The notes under the pieces are model-generated. The model ran no database searches, was not told the origin of the DNA, and was given only the letters and a program-made list of their open reading frames with translations. A stretch of DNA of 64,000 bases from Furfurilactobacillus curtus (GTDB lineage: Bacteria; Bacillota; Bacilli; Lactobacillales; Lactobacillaceae), in contig NZ_BQXO01000002.1 of assembly GCF_045862785.1 (NCBI RefSeq), positions 496,001 to 560,000 on the forward strand, read 5' to 3'. Shown here one piece after another: positions 50,320 through 59,246 of the stretch. The position numbers and the translations under genes are program-made. Each line of letters opens with the position of its first letter. The stretch's first letter is position 1.

Positions 50320-50472
50320 TTAATCTAGTCTACTTCGCACTGGGCGATCTTGTCGTGCTATGCAGATTTGACACTGTCGCTTAACCAACAGAACCTGATT
50401 GATCAAAGCCATCAATTTGCCTCTGTTGGTTAGTGCTCGACGTCACCCAGTCTGCTTCGCACTGAGTGATAG
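50320..50472. repeat. Structured repeat family C, one unit plus remnant
   Basis: AGTCTACTTCGCACTGGGCGAT (50327) recurs as AGTCTGCTTCGCACTGAGTGAT (50449), a 122-bp period. Inside, TAACCAACAG..CTGATTGAT (50382) faces ATCAAT..CTCTGTTGGTTA (50410), with GTGCTCG following as in the other loci. The arms differ from those loci but keep the same plan. Confidence 0.7.
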
Positions 50473-50483
50473 TATGGTATACT
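50455..50483 (+). promoter_or_regulatory. Possible promoter of metG
   Basis: TATACT (50478-50483), 17 bases after TTCGCA (50455-50460). The -10 is good, the -35 poor, and it overlaps the end of the repeat. Confidence 0.4.
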
Positions 50484-50540
50484 GACTGTTAATTATTCGG
50501 GAACCACGCGGTTTCATCGAGTCAAAGGAGCGATTGTTTC

Positions 50541-52580
50541 ATGGCAGAAAAAAAGCCCACTTATTATATTACAACCCCAATTTATTATCCTTCAGGAAAG
50601 CTACATATTGGTAACTCATATACCACGATTGCCGTTGATGCAGAGGCTCGCTATCGTCGATTAATGGGCAATGATGTCTTTTTCTTAACGGGAACGGACG
50701 AACATGGTCAAAAAATCGAAGAAAAGGCTGAATCATTGGGCCTAGATCCGAAAACATACGTTGATCAGATGGCAACGCAAATTAAAGATCTCTGGAAATT
50801 GCTAGAGGTCAGCAACGACAAATTTATTCGAACGACAGATAAGGATCATGAAGCAGCGGTGCAGGCAATTTTTGAGCAACTCTTAGCCCAAGGCGATATT
50901 TACAAGGGGCGTTATGAGGGCTGGTACTCGGTTGACGATGAAGAATTCTTTACTGAATCTCAGTTGGCCGAAGTTTTTCATGACGCGCAAGGCAATGTGA
51001 CCGGCGGAAAGGCGCCATCTGGTCACGAAGTCGTCTGGACGGATGAAGAATCTTACTTCTTCAAGATGAGCAAGTATGCAGACTGGTTGTTGAACTATTA
51101 CAAGACTCATCCTGACTTTTTGATTCCAAGCACACGAATGAATGAAATGATTAAGAACTTCCTTGAACCAGGTTTAGAGGATTTGTCGGTTTCGCGGACG
51201 AGTTATAAATGGGGCGTGCCGGTTAAATCTGATCCACGTCATGTGATTTACGTCTGGATTGACGCGCTATCCAACTATATTACGGCACTAGGATATGATG
51301 GCAAAGACTCGACTAACTTCGAGAAATTTTGGCCAGCCAACGTCCAAGTGGTCGGCAAGGAAATTGTGCGCTTCCATGCGATTTATTGGCCGATTATGTT
51401 GCACGCTTTGGGGTTACCATTGCCTGAACACATTGTTGGCCATGGTTGGCTCCTGATGAAAAATGGCAAGATGAGTAAATCAAAGGGGAATGTCATCTAT
51501 CCAGAAACGCTGGTGGAACGTTATGGCCTTGATGCCTTGCGTTATTACTTATTAAAAGCGATGCCATTTGGTAATGACGGGCTATTTACGCCGGAGGATT
51601 TTGTCGACAAGATTAATTACGATCTGGCTAATGATCTTGGCAATTTGTTAAACCGAACGGTTGCAATGGTCAACAAGTACTTCAAGGGTAGCGTACCGGT
51701 GTTTGAAAGTGGTGTTAACGGGCCAGACATGGACCTTGAACAAACGGCCACTGATACGATCAGTCGTTATCACGAGTTAATGGCTTCGTTGCATTATGCT
51801 GATGCGCTCAGTGCCATTTGGCGGTTAGTGGCGCGGACCAATAAATATATCGATGAAACCGAACCTTGGGTATTAGCCAAGGCTGAAAAGGCTGGTGACG
51901 ACCGGCGCTTGGCGGCAGCAATGAGCCATTTGGTGGCTAGCTTACGGGTGATCGCGCTACTGTTACAGCCAATTATGACGCATGCGCCGAAAGCCATTTT
52001 GGGACAACTGGGTTTATCCACCGAACCTGAAGACATGCAGATTCAACAATTATCATTAGCCGACTTACCGGCTAAAGTACAGGTTGTTGCTAAGGGAACC
52101 CCCATTTTTCCACGATTAGATGCAAAAGCTGAAATTGACTTTATTCAAGCACAGATGACACAATCTGATAAGCAGAAGGGGCGGGCCGCGATGGCCGCGG
52201 CGGCTGATTCTCAATGGGAACCAGAAAATGTGACGCTTGATTTGACGAAATCGGCCATTAAATTTGAAGATTTTGATCAAGTTGAAATCAAGGTCGCCCA
52301 GATTATTGAAGTTAAGCCCGTTGAAGGGGCTGATAAGTTGTTACAATTTAGACTAGATGCTGGCGATCAACAAAATCGGCAAATTTTGTCTGGCATTCAT
52401 GAGTGGTATCCAGATTACCAAAAGCTTACCGGCAAAAAAGTCTTAGCGGTGACCAATTTGAAACCACGTAAAATGCGCGGGCAGATTAGTCAGGGCATGT
52501 TGTTATCAACAGAACACGAGGGTCAAGTCACGTTGGTTATCGTTCCAGATGAACTCAATAACGGGGATATTCTGGGCTAA
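50541..52580 (+). CDS. metG: Methionyl-tRNA synthetase
   Basis: Charges initiator and elongator tRNA-Met. It is 679 aa. HIGH-type motif KLHIGNSYTT near residue 20, KMSKS in NGKMSKSKGN near 310, an anticodon-binding helical region, and a C-terminal EMAP-like tRNA-binding domain (about 578-679, starting FDQVEIKVAQIIEV). AAAGGAG is upstream of the ATG. It heads the conserved metG-tatD-rnmV-rsmA run. Confidence 0.97.
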   Translation: MAEKKPTYYITTPIYYPSGKLHIGNSYTTIAVDAEARYRRLMGNDVFFLTGTDEHGQKIEEKAESLGLDPKTYVDQMATQIKDLWKLLEVSNDKFIRTTDKDHEAAVQAIFEQLLAQGDIYKGRYEGWYSVDDEEFFTESQLAEVFHDAQGNVTGGKAPSGHEVVWTDEESYFFKMSKYADWLLNYYKTHPDFLIPSTRMNEMIKNFLEPGLEDLSVSRTSYKWGVPVKSDPRHVIYVWIDALSNYITALGYDGKDSTNFEKFWPANVQVVGKEIVRFHAIYWPIMLHALGLPLPEHIVGHGWLLMKNGKMSKSKGNVIYPETLVERYGLDALRYYLLKAMPFGNDGLFTPEDFVDKINYDLANDLGNLLNRTVAMVNKYFKGSVPVFESGVNGPDMDLEQTATDTISRYHELMASLHYADALSAIWRLVARTNKYIDETEPWVLAKAEKAGDDRRLAAAMSHLVASLRVIALLLQPIMTHAPKAILGQLGLSTEPEDMQIQQLSLADLPAKVQVVAKGTPIFPRLDAKAEIDFIQAQMTQSDKQKGRAAMAAAADSQWEPENVTLDLTKSAIKFEDFDQVEIKVAQIIEVKPVEGADKLLQFRLDAGDQQNRQILSGIHEWYPDYQKLTGKKVLAVTNLKPRKMRGQISQGMLLSTEHEGQVTLVIVPDELNNGDILG

Positions 52581-52616
52581 ACACCAGGTGCTTAATCAAA
52601 TAACTTAGAGGGATTT

Positions 52617-53396
52617 ATGGAAATTTTTGATTCACATACCCATTTGAATGATGATGCGTTTTATGAGAATGCCGCTGAATTTAATCAGCATGCGAAAGCA
52701 GTTGGTGTGGAGCGGATGATGAATGTCGGTTCAGATGCCGTGCTGAATGAGCGCGGTATCGAGCTTGCTCATCGGTACGAGACCATGTGGGCAGCGGTGG
52801 GATGGCATCCAGAAATGGCCGATCAATACACGGACGCAGCAGAAGAAACGTTAATTGGGCAACTACAAGATGACCGTGTGAAAGCGTTAGGCGAGATTGG
52901 CCTTGATTACCATGTGGATCAGCTTGACCAACATATTGAGGATCAAAAACGGATTTTTGCGCGGCAAGTAGCGATTGCCAAAGAGCTTCAGTTACCGGTT
53001 ATCATTCATAATCGAGATGCATTTGCAGACACGTATGCGATCTTAAAAGCGGCAGATATTCGTGATATTGGTGGAGTCATGCATAGTTTCAATGGCGATC
53101 CAGAATGGCTCAAACGCTTTTTAGATTTGGGCATGCACATTTCTTACTCAGGGGTGGCTAGTTTTAAGAATGCTCATGAAGTGCATGCATCCGTCAAAGT
53201 GACACCGCTTGATGTCATGATGGTTGAAACGGATGCGCCATACTTGACTCCGACGCCGCATCGCGGTGAACAAAATGAACCGGCGCGAATTGTCGATACA
53301 GTCAATGCAATTGCGAAATTACGTGACATTGAGCCACTAAGCGTTGCTGCAGCAACTTATGACAATGCCAATGACTTTTTTAGGATTGAAGATTGA
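52617..53396 (+). CDS. tatD: TatD family deoxyribonuclease
   Basis: Metal-dependent hydrolase of 259 aa with 3'-5' exonuclease activity in the family. Metal ligands are visible in FDSHTHLND (His-x-His), ALGEIGLDYH (Glu), VIIHNRDA (His), MHSFNGD (His) and ETDAPYLTP (Asp). GAGGGA lies just before the ATG. Its stop overlaps the rnmV start. Confidence 0.94.
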   Translation: MEIFDSHTHLNDDAFYENAAEFNQHAKAVGVERMMNVGSDAVLNERGIELAHRYETMWAAVGWHPEMADQYTDAAEETLIGQLQDDRVKALGEIGLDYHVDQLDQHIEDQKRIFARQVAIAKELQLPVIIHNRDAFADTYAILKAADIRDIGGVMHSFNGDPEWLKRFLDLGMHISYSGVASFKNAHEVHASVKVTPLDVMMVETDAPYLTPTPHRGEQNEPARIVDTVNAIAKLRDIEPLSVAAATYDNANDFFRIED

Positions 53397-53974
53397 TGAC
53401 GAAGTTAAAAGAAGTCCTTGTTGTTGAAGGTAAGGATGATACGAAACGAATTTTACAGGCGGTTGAAGCAGATACGTTTGAAACAAATGGATCAGCGCTA
53501 AGCCAAACAATGTTAGCTCAGTTAAAACAACTGCAAGCAACACGTGGCATTATTGTGATGACGGATCCAGACTTTAACGGTGAGCGTTTACGCAAGCTCA
53601 TTAGTCGAGCGGTACCAGAAGCCAAACATGCATTTATCACGCGCAAACAGGGCGTACCAGAGAATGCTGGTGGTAGCTTGGGAATTGAACATGCTGATCC
53701 AGCAGTTATTCAAGCGGCTTTAGCACATGTTGCGACCGGCACTGATCACTTTGAAGCGGTTATTTTTCAAAGCGACCTGCTTGCTGCTCATTTAATTGGT
53801 GATCAAACTTCCCGACAGCGGCGCGAACGGTTGGGCGAGTTGCTTAACTTGGGATATGTAAATGGTAAGCAATTGTTAAAACGACTCCAGCTATTTCAAA
53901 TTCCCCGTGCTGATTTTATCGAGGCGGTGGCACAACTTGATCAAGAACTAGAAGGGAATCAGCATGAGCGATAA
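53396..53974 (+). CDS. rnmV: Ribonuclease M5
   Basis: Toprim nuclease of 192 aa that finishes 5S rRNA. The Toprim motifs are VVEGKDDT near residue 9 and MTDPDFNGERLRK near 57. The ATG at 53396 shares its A with the tatD stop; a TTG one codon earlier is in frame. The gene overlaps rsmA by 11 bases, so all three are translationally coupled. Confidence 0.94.
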   Translation: MTKLKEVLVVEGKDDTKRILQAVEADTFETNGSALSQTMLAQLKQLQATRGIIVMTDPDFNGERLRKLISRAVPEAKHAFITRKQGVPENAGGSLGIEHADPAVIQAALAHVATGTDHFEAVIFQSDLLAAHLIGDQTSRQRRERLGELLNLGYVNGKQLLKRLQLFQIPRADFIEAVAQLDQELEGNQHER

Positions 53975-54860
53975 ACAAAAACGACCCGATATTGCGACAC
54001 CGCTGCGAACGCGAGCGATCATGAATACCTATGGCATCGCGGTCAAAAAGAGTCTTGGACAAAATTTTTTATCGGACCCAAATATCTTAACCAATATCGT
54101 TGATGCAGCTGAGGTGACAGAATCAGACGATGTTATTGAAGTCGGACCAGGCATTGGCGCATTAACCGAGCAACTCGCACGACGGGCCAAACGTGTATTG
54201 GCGTTTGAATTAGACCAGCAATTACTGCCGGTGTTGGCTGATACGCTGGCGCCCTACCCGAATGTCACAATTGTGAACGCAGACATTCTAAAGGTTGACT
54301 TGGCTTCAGCGATTGCTGAGCATTTACCAGGTGCTACGTCGGTTAAGGTGGTAGCAAATTTGCCCTACTATATCACCACACCGATTCTGATGGGGCTCAT
54401 GAATGCCGCAGTCGATTTTGCGTCAATTGTTGTCATGATGCAAAAAGAAGTCGCTGAACGGTTGAGCGCGGTACCAGGTACCAAAGCCTATGGTGCATTG
54501 ACTTTGGCCGTGGATTATCGGATGCAAGCAAAATTAGCTTTTACCGTTTCCCGGACGGCCTTCATTCCTCAACCTAATGTTGATTCAGCGATCGTTAAGT
54601 TGACACCGCGTGCACCGTTAACCGAATTGCCGTTTGATGAGGCGGCTTTATTTCATTTGATTAAGGGATGTTTTGCTCACCGGCGCAAGAGTTTATGGAA
54701 TAATTTGCAAAGCCTATTTGGCAAGGCACCAGCGACCAAAGCAGTTATGGCCGAGACGTTGGATGATTTAGCTTTAGAGCCAAGTATTAGAGCAGAACGA
54801 CTGTCATTGGCGGGTTTTATTGCACTGACCAACAGATTACATGAGCGCGGTGTTTTTTAG
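53964..54860 (+). CDS. rsmA: 16S rRNA adenine-1518/1519 dimethyltransferase
   Basis: Dimethylates two adenosines near the 3' end of 16S rRNA (KsgA); loss gives kasugamycin resistance. It is 298 aa. KKSLGQNFLSDPN starts the domain, SAM motif VIEVGPGIGALTEQL near residue 58, catalytic NLPYYITTP near 132, and the C-terminal domain contains FAHRRKSLWNNL. AAGGGAA precedes the ATG. Confidence 0.96.
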   Translation: MSDKQKRPDIATPLRTRAIMNTYGIAVKKSLGQNFLSDPNILTNIVDAAEVTESDDVIEVGPGIGALTEQLARRAKRVLAFELDQQLLPVLADTLAPYPNVTIVNADILKVDLASAIAEHLPGATSVKVVANLPYYITTPILMGLMNAAVDFASIVVMMQKEVAERLSAVPGTKAYGALTLAVDYRMQAKLAFTVSRTAFIPQPNVDSAIVKLTPRAPLTELPFDEAALFHLIKGCFAHRRKSLWNNLQSLFGKAPATKAVMAETLDDLALEPSIRAERLSLAGFIALTNRLHERGVF

Positions 54861-54885
54861 GTTAGGGCGTCGGTTTCACTTGATC

Positions 54886-55263
54886 TGGCTCATGCTCTTG
54901 CTTAAACGCGCTTGCCAGACCTGAGTCCTGTGCCCAACCAACAACCACAACCGGGCAGAAAGCGCCCAATTGTGATTGTCCGTTGGTGCTCGGTCTCAAA
55001 CCGGTCTGGCTCACGCTCTGGCATAAACGCGCTTGCCAGACCTGAGTCCTGTGCCCAACCAACAACCACAACCGGGCAGAAAGCGCCCAATTATGATTGT
55101 CCGTTGGTGCTCGGTCTCACCCGGTCTGGCTCACACTCTGGCATAAACGCGCTTGCCAGACCTGAGTCCTGTGCCCAACCAACAACCACAACCGGGCAGA
55201 AAGCGCCCAATTATGATTGTCCGTTGGTGCTCGGTCTCACCCGGTCTGGCTCACGCTCTGATA
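54886..55263. repeat. Three tandem units of structured repeat family C plus a remnant
   Basis: Units start at 54903, 55024 and 55144 (periods 121 and 120) and are almost identical. TCTGGCTCATGCTCTTG at 54886 is the end of a lost earlier unit. In each unit GCCAGACC faces GGTCTGGC (54914-54921 with 55003-55010 in the first), ACCAACAACCACAA faces TTGTGATTGTCCGTTGGT, and GGGC faces GCCC. The frames across the array come from the repeat and are not genes. Confidence 0.92.
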
Positions 55264-55266
55264 CAA

Positions 55267-55295
55267 TTGTAATTTTTGCTTGACCATGCTATACT
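55267..55295 (+). promoter_or_regulatory. Promoter of veg
   Basis: TTGTAA (55267-55272), 17-base spacer, TATACT (55290-55295), directly after the repeat array. Confidence 0.7.
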
Positions 55296-55318
55296 ATTAT
55301 GCATGTGAGGTGAATTGC

Positions 55319-55558
55319 ATGCCAGCAACATTACAAAGTATCAAGTCTAAGTTGGACGCCAAATTAGGCCAAAAGCTGATGGTCGTCGCTCAGGCTGGTC
55401 GCAAAAAGGTGACTAAGCGTCGCGGCACTCTGCGGGAAACGTATCCGGCTGTTTTTGTGGTTGACCTCGATCAGGAGGAGAACTCATTTGAACGAGTCTC
55501 TTACAGTTACACAGATGTGTTAACTAAAAATATTGAAATCGCTTTTGATGAACAGTAA
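55319..55558 (+). CDS. veg: Veg protein
   Basis: A 79-aa small basic protein (MPATLQSIKSKLDAKLGQKL, then AGRKKVTKRRGTL and SYSYTDVLT). In Bacillus subtilis Veg stimulates biofilm matrix genes; it is widely kept between rsmA and ispE. GAGGTG lies before the ATG at 55319; the frame is open further but that part contains the promoter. A terminator follows. Confidence 0.93.
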   Translation: MPATLQSIKSKLDAKLGQKLMVVAQAGRKKVTKRRGTLRETYPAVFVVDLDQEENSFERVSYSYTDVLTKNIEIAFDEQ

Positions 55559-55584
55559 TCATCACGGCGAACTCACGCATGAAG

Positions 55585-55611
55585 CACTTTCCCTAGTGGA
55601 AGGTGTTTTTT
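55585..55611 (+). terminator. Terminator of veg
   Basis: CACTTTCC pairs with GGAAGGTG (one G-U), 5-base loop, then TTTTTT. Confidence 0.85.
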
Positions 55612-55671
55612 GTTTGGGGTAAAATAGAAAAAATAACAATTCGGTTAACTGGGGGTGACACCACGGAGATT

Positions 55672-56565
55672 TTGGAAAAGGCGCCTGCCAAACTTAACTT
55701 ATTACTCGATACGCCGTTTCATCACGCGGATGGTAGTGAAGAGTGGGATATGGTCCTCACTTCGGTTGACCTAGCAGATTTAGTGACGATTAAGACTTTA
55801 GGTCGCAATGGACGAATTAAGGTCATGACGGATACTGGTTTTTTGCCCAATGATCGGCGAAATTTAGCCTATCAAGCTGCGGCGTTACTCGCCAATACTT
55901 ATCACCGTAAAGAAGCAGTGAATATCACGATTGAAAAGCATATTCCCGTTGCTGCGGGAATGGGTGGCGGTTCTGCTGATGCAGCCGCAGTGTTAAGAGG
56001 GCTTAATCGATTGTGGTCGTTGAATTTAACGCCGGCGCAATTGTGCGAACTAGGCCTGAAAATTGATGCGGACGTTCCGTATTGTGTCTGGAGCCAGACC
56101 GCCCACGTAACAGGGCGTGGTGAACAAGTAGAACCCTTACCCGAACTACCGCCGATGTGGTTAGTAATTGCCAAGCCACAAACGAGTGTTTCAACGCCTT
56201 CAATTTTGCGCCAAATTAATTATGGTCGGTTGGAACATGCGTCTACGCCGCATTTACTGGCTGCTATTCATGCCAGTGACTATGATGGCATTTGTCAGGC
56301 GACCGCGAATGTTTTAACGCCGATCACGGCGCGGCGGTATCCCGTGGTTCAACGGCTCAAGACGCAAATGTTGCGTTTTGGTGCTGATGCGGCAGAAATG
56401 ACTGGCACCGGCCCAACTGTCTATGGGATTTGTCGCAAACGATCCCGGGCGCAACGGGTGGCTAACGGATTGGCTGGTTTCTGTCGCGAGGTTTATGTGG
56501 TACGGCCAGTACGATTGGGCGCAGCAGTGCAATTAAGTGAGGCACCTTGTTCAACGGAGGATTAA
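55672..56565 (+). CDS. ispE: 4-diphosphocytidyl-2-C-methyl-D-erythritol kinase (IspE) homologue
   Basis: GHMP kinase of about 297-300 aa. Typical start KAPAKLNLLLD, ATP loop PVAAGMGGGSADAAA near residue 93, and the GHMP end motif MTGTGPTVYGI. IspE normally works in the MEP pathway, while this genome carries mvaA of the mevalonate pathway. The start is unclear: TTG at 55672 is only 3 bases from GGAG, and homology (family MxILEKAPAK) points to an ACG at 55663, 7 bases after GGGGG. GTG at 55603 lies in the veg terminator. Confidence 0.88.
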   Translation: MEKAPAKLNLLLDTPFHHADGSEEWDMVLTSVDLADLVTIKTLGRNGRIKVMTDTGFLPNDRRNLAYQAAALLANTYHRKEAVNITIEKHIPVAAGMGGGSADAAAVLRGLNRLWSLNLTPAQLCELGLKIDADVPYCVWSQTAHVTGRGEQVEPLPELPPMWLVIAKPQTSVSTPSILRQINYGRLEHASTPHLLAAIHASDYDGICQATANVLTPITARRYPVVQRLKTQMLRFGADAAEMTGTGPTVYGICRKRSRAQRVANGLAGFCREVYVVRPVRLGAAVQLSEAPCSTED

Positions 56566-56568
56566 CAG

Positions 56569-57507
56569 GTGAATAAAGTCAGACAATTAGTCAAACGAAC
56601 CGCGTTGGTCGGTCTTGGTAGTTATGCCACTTTAGTGGGCGCTGGCTATGGGGTCTACTACTTGGCAATGAATTGGTCAAGTAAGCAAAAGCGAGCCGGA
56701 ATTAGTGCTTCTTTGAAAGAAAATACGCCTGATGAGAATCAGTGGTATCAAAATCAACAACGACAAGCATGGTCCATTGAGACTCCTGATGGATTAACTT
56801 TACGCGCAACATTTATTGCTGGTTACCAACCATCCTACGGCGTTGTTATTTTAGCGCATGGCTTACACCATGCCCGTGAACAGATGATTCCTTGGGCCAA
56901 ATTGATGATCGAGCAAGGTTTCAGCGTGCTGATGCCAGATGCGCGAGCACATGGACGCAGCGACGGAAACGTGATTGGTTATGGTTGGTTAGATCGAAAA
57001 GATTATCAGCAATGGATTAATACTGTGGTTGAGCGTTGTGGGTTAACTGTGCAAATTGTGCTGCTTGGAATTAGCATGGGAGCGACGACGGTCATGGCTG
57101 CAGGCGGTCAGGCCTTACCTAAAAATGTCAAAGGAATCATTGAGGATAGTGGTTACCGATCAGTTTTTCAAGAAGGCAAATTTCGACTTTGGCACAAATA
57201 TCACGTGCCCAGCACGGCCTTAATGCCGATTGCCAATTCGTTTGCCAAGCATCTAGCCGGTTACGCATTTCGCGAAGGGGATATTTTGGCTCAAGTCCGT
57301 CAAAATCACTTGCCTATTTTGATGATTCATGGTGGTGAAGATCAGACTGTCCCGGTGCAGGACGCCTATGCGTTATATGACGCGGCCAATGTCCCCAAAC
57401 AACTGATGATTGATAGACAAGCGCCACATATTCGAGCCATTCGCACCCATCCGGACCGTTACCGACGAACGGTGCTCGCTTTTTTGCGGCGATCGCTGAT
57501 TCATTAA
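56569..57507 (+). CDS. Alpha/beta hydrolase with N-terminal membrane segment
   Basis: A 312-aa hydrolase. A hydrophobic segment at residues 11-33 likely anchors or exports it. Core features: VVILAHGLHHAREQ (oxyanion region), DARAHGRSDG, nucleophile Ser in LLGISMGATT near 168, acid Asp in HGGEDQTVP near 260 and catalytic His in QAPHIRA near 285. Substrate is unknown; it may be a lipase- or esterase-like enzyme. GGAGG lies 8 bases before the GTG. It follows ispE by 3 bases. Confidence 0.88.
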   Translation: MNKVRQLVKRTALVGLGSYATLVGAGYGVYYLAMNWSSKQKRAGISASLKENTPDENQWYQNQQRQAWSIETPDGLTLRATFIAGYQPSYGVVILAHGLHHAREQMIPWAKLMIEQGFSVLMPDARAHGRSDGNVIGYGWLDRKDYQQWINTVVERCGLTVQIVLLGISMGATTVMAAGGQALPKNVKGIIEDSGYRSVFQEGKFRLWHKYHVPSTALMPIANSFAKHLAGYAFREGDILAQVRQNHLPILMIHGGEDQTVPVQDAYALYDAANVPKQLMIDRQAPHIRAIRTHPDRYRRTVLAFLRRSLIH

Positions 57508-57529
57508 ATCAAAATTAGGTATAAAAAAT

Positions 57530-57584
57530 AGCGAGGCCGTGAATGACTGTCTATATTTGAACAGTCATTCACGGCCTCGCTTTG
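57530..57584. terminator. Bidirectional terminator between hydrolase and ABC-F genes
   Basis: A perfect 21-bp stem (57530-57550 with 57561-57581) and 10-base loop between convergent genes. Confidence 0.95.
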
Positions 57585-57586
57585 GC

Positions 57587-59077
57587 CTATTTAATCGAGT
57601 GATTCGAGGTGTCTGGTTCAATGATGGATAATTCATGACGGAATTCATCTAGTAGTGTCTGGTTGGCGGTCGGTTTGGATTTCACGGTTTGATCAGCAAC
57701 GGGTTGAACGGTGAGCCCCTCAGCAGATAGTTTATATTTACGAGTGGCGACATGCTCAACAAATTCATAATCGTGTGAAACAAACAAAATAGTGCCCGGA
57801 TAATTAGCTAGAAAATTTTCTAAGGCGGTTAAGGTGGGCAAATCTAAAAAGTTGGTGGGCTCGTCCAATAAAAGGACATTTGCATCACTCAGGAGCACGG
57901 TCACTAAGGCGAGTTTGACCCGTTGGCCGCCACTCAACTGCCCGGCTCGTTGATTCAGCTGACTTGTGGTGAAGCCAAACTGGGCTAAAACGGTTTGACA
58001 AGTCACCCGAGGTTGTTCACTATTAGCAACCGCATTTGTCCAAACTGATTTTGTTAAGTTAAGACGACTCATGTTTTGCGCAAAATGACCAAACTTAACC
58101 GCTGGATTGACAGTAATTCCGCGCTTATTGTTCGTTAAAATTGAGCGTAACAGCGTGGTTTTGCCAATTTGATTAGGTCCGACAATGCCAACGTGTTCGC
58201 CAGTTTTAACCGTCAGATTTAGGTCTGCGCTTAACTGGTGTTTAGCGGCAGACAATGTAAAGTGCTCAAGCGTAAGCGGTGTGTGACGCCCTAATGACGC
58301 AAATTGCTGGACATGTAAGGTTACAGTCGGCGTGTGTTTCGGTTTTTGAACCGGCTCAAGCTGGGCCCGTTTTTGCAAACGACTAGCCGTCTTGCTGAGT
58401 TTACCTTGATTATTTCTCAAAACTGACTTTAAATTTTTGAGTTCATTTTTGCTGTGCTGATGGCGATTTGGTTTCACAACATGGGCGGCTTTTTGTTCGC
58501 GCCGTTGGGCCGCCTCAGCGAGGCGCCGCTGCTTTCGCTGTTGCACTTGGTAGGTTGCTTGTTGATGTTGACGTTGAGCCATCTGAGTAGTTTGAAAGGC
58601 GTCATAGTTCCCAGAAAAGCTCGTTAGCTGTTGATCAGCGACTGACCAAGTCGTAGTCGTGATGGCATTTAATAGATGCCGATCATGGGAAATGATGAGC
58701 AGCGTCCCAGAATAACGGGCCAGATGAGTGATAAGCCATTGCTGATTAGTTTGGTCTAAGTTGGCAGATGGTTCATCTAGGGCTAAGAAGGCCGGTTGCT
58801 CGCGGAAGGCGGCAATTAATGCCTGTTTGACTTGCTCGCCGCCACTCTGTGCTGAAATTTCATGTAGCTGTGTCACGATCGTTGGTGTAACGCGGCGATC
58901 GACATGACCAGCACGGGGAACCAAGGTGCCAGTAAGGACTTCGAGTAGTGTAGTTTTACCGACACCGTTAGCGCCAATTAAACCAATGCGATCACCAGGG
59001 TTAATGACTAATTGGTCGATATTTAATAGCTTTCGTTGACGGGAAATTTGTAACTTGGTTGCTTGTAGAATGAACAT
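57587..59077 (-). CDS. ABC-F ATPase, possible ribosome protection protein
   Basis: A 496-aa soluble protein with two ATPase domains and no membrane part. First Walker A GANGVGKTT near residue 40, signature SGGEQ, Walker B FLALDEPSANLD; then a long basic linker rich in Gln, Arg and Lys (about 165-260); second Walker A GPNQIGKTT near 310, signature LSGGQRVKLAL, Walker B LLLDEPTNFLD. The layout with a short first domain matches ribosome-protection factors such as Lsa, Vga or VmlR. AAAGGAG precedes the ATG at 59077. An attenuator-like leader lies upstream. Confidence 0.88.
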   Translation of the reverse strand: MFILQATKLQISRQRKLLNIDQLVINPGDRIGLIGANGVGKTTLLEVLTGTLVPRAGHVDRRVTPTIVTQLHEISAQSGGEQVKQALIAAFREQPAFLALDEPSANLDQTNQQWLITHLARYSGTLLIISHDRHLLNAITTTTWSVADQQLTSFSGNYDAFQTTQMAQRQHQQATYQVQQRKQRRLAEAAQRREQKAAHVVKPNRHQHSKNELKNLKSVLRNNQGKLSKTASRLQKRAQLEPVQKPKHTPTVTLHVQQFASLGRHTPLTLEHFTLSAAKHQLSADLNLTVKTGEHVGIVGPNQIGKTTLLRSILTNNKRGITVNPAVKFGHFAQNMSRLNLTKSVWTNAVANSEQPRVTCQTVLAQFGFTTSQLNQRAGQLSGGQRVKLALVTVLLSDANVLLLDEPTNFLDLPTLTALENFLANYPGTILFVSHDYEFVEHVATRKYKLSAEGLTVQPVADQTVKSKPTANQTLLDEFRHELSIIEPDTSNHSIK

Positions 59078-59118
59078 TAAATCAACTCCTTTAATGATAA
59101 ACAAGGGTTGATCGAAGT

Positions 59119-59246
59119 CTATGAAAAAAAGGGTACACAAAAGGACATCCCCACGCTAAAGCATCGATCACCCCAAAAAAACAAACGTGAACATCATCAT
59201 AGATTCGAATGACTGTCTACCCGATTTTCTGATGTTTGTTTTTTTA
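59119..59246 (-). promoter_or_regulatory. Candidate attenuator leader of the ABC-F gene
   Basis: On the minus strand AAAAAAACAAACATCA (59230-59246) can pair with TGAT...GTTTGTTTTTTT (59175-59199), a terminator-like hairpin ending in seven T. Two tiny frames lie here: MMMFTFVFLG (59168-59200), across the 3' arm, and MSFCVPFFS (59119-59148). ABC-F resistance genes are often induced through such leaders. Neither frame has a strong ribosome binding site. Confidence 0.4.

Noticed and set aside
54903..55263. CRISPR array
   Set aside because: The 120-bp units are contiguous with no unique spacers and have internal fold-back arms; no cas genes are present.
54912..55283. Frame of 123 codons across the tandem repeats
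   Set aside because: It is open only because the 120-bp unit is a multiple of three and lacks stops in that frame; no ribosome binding site, and the peptide simply repeats.
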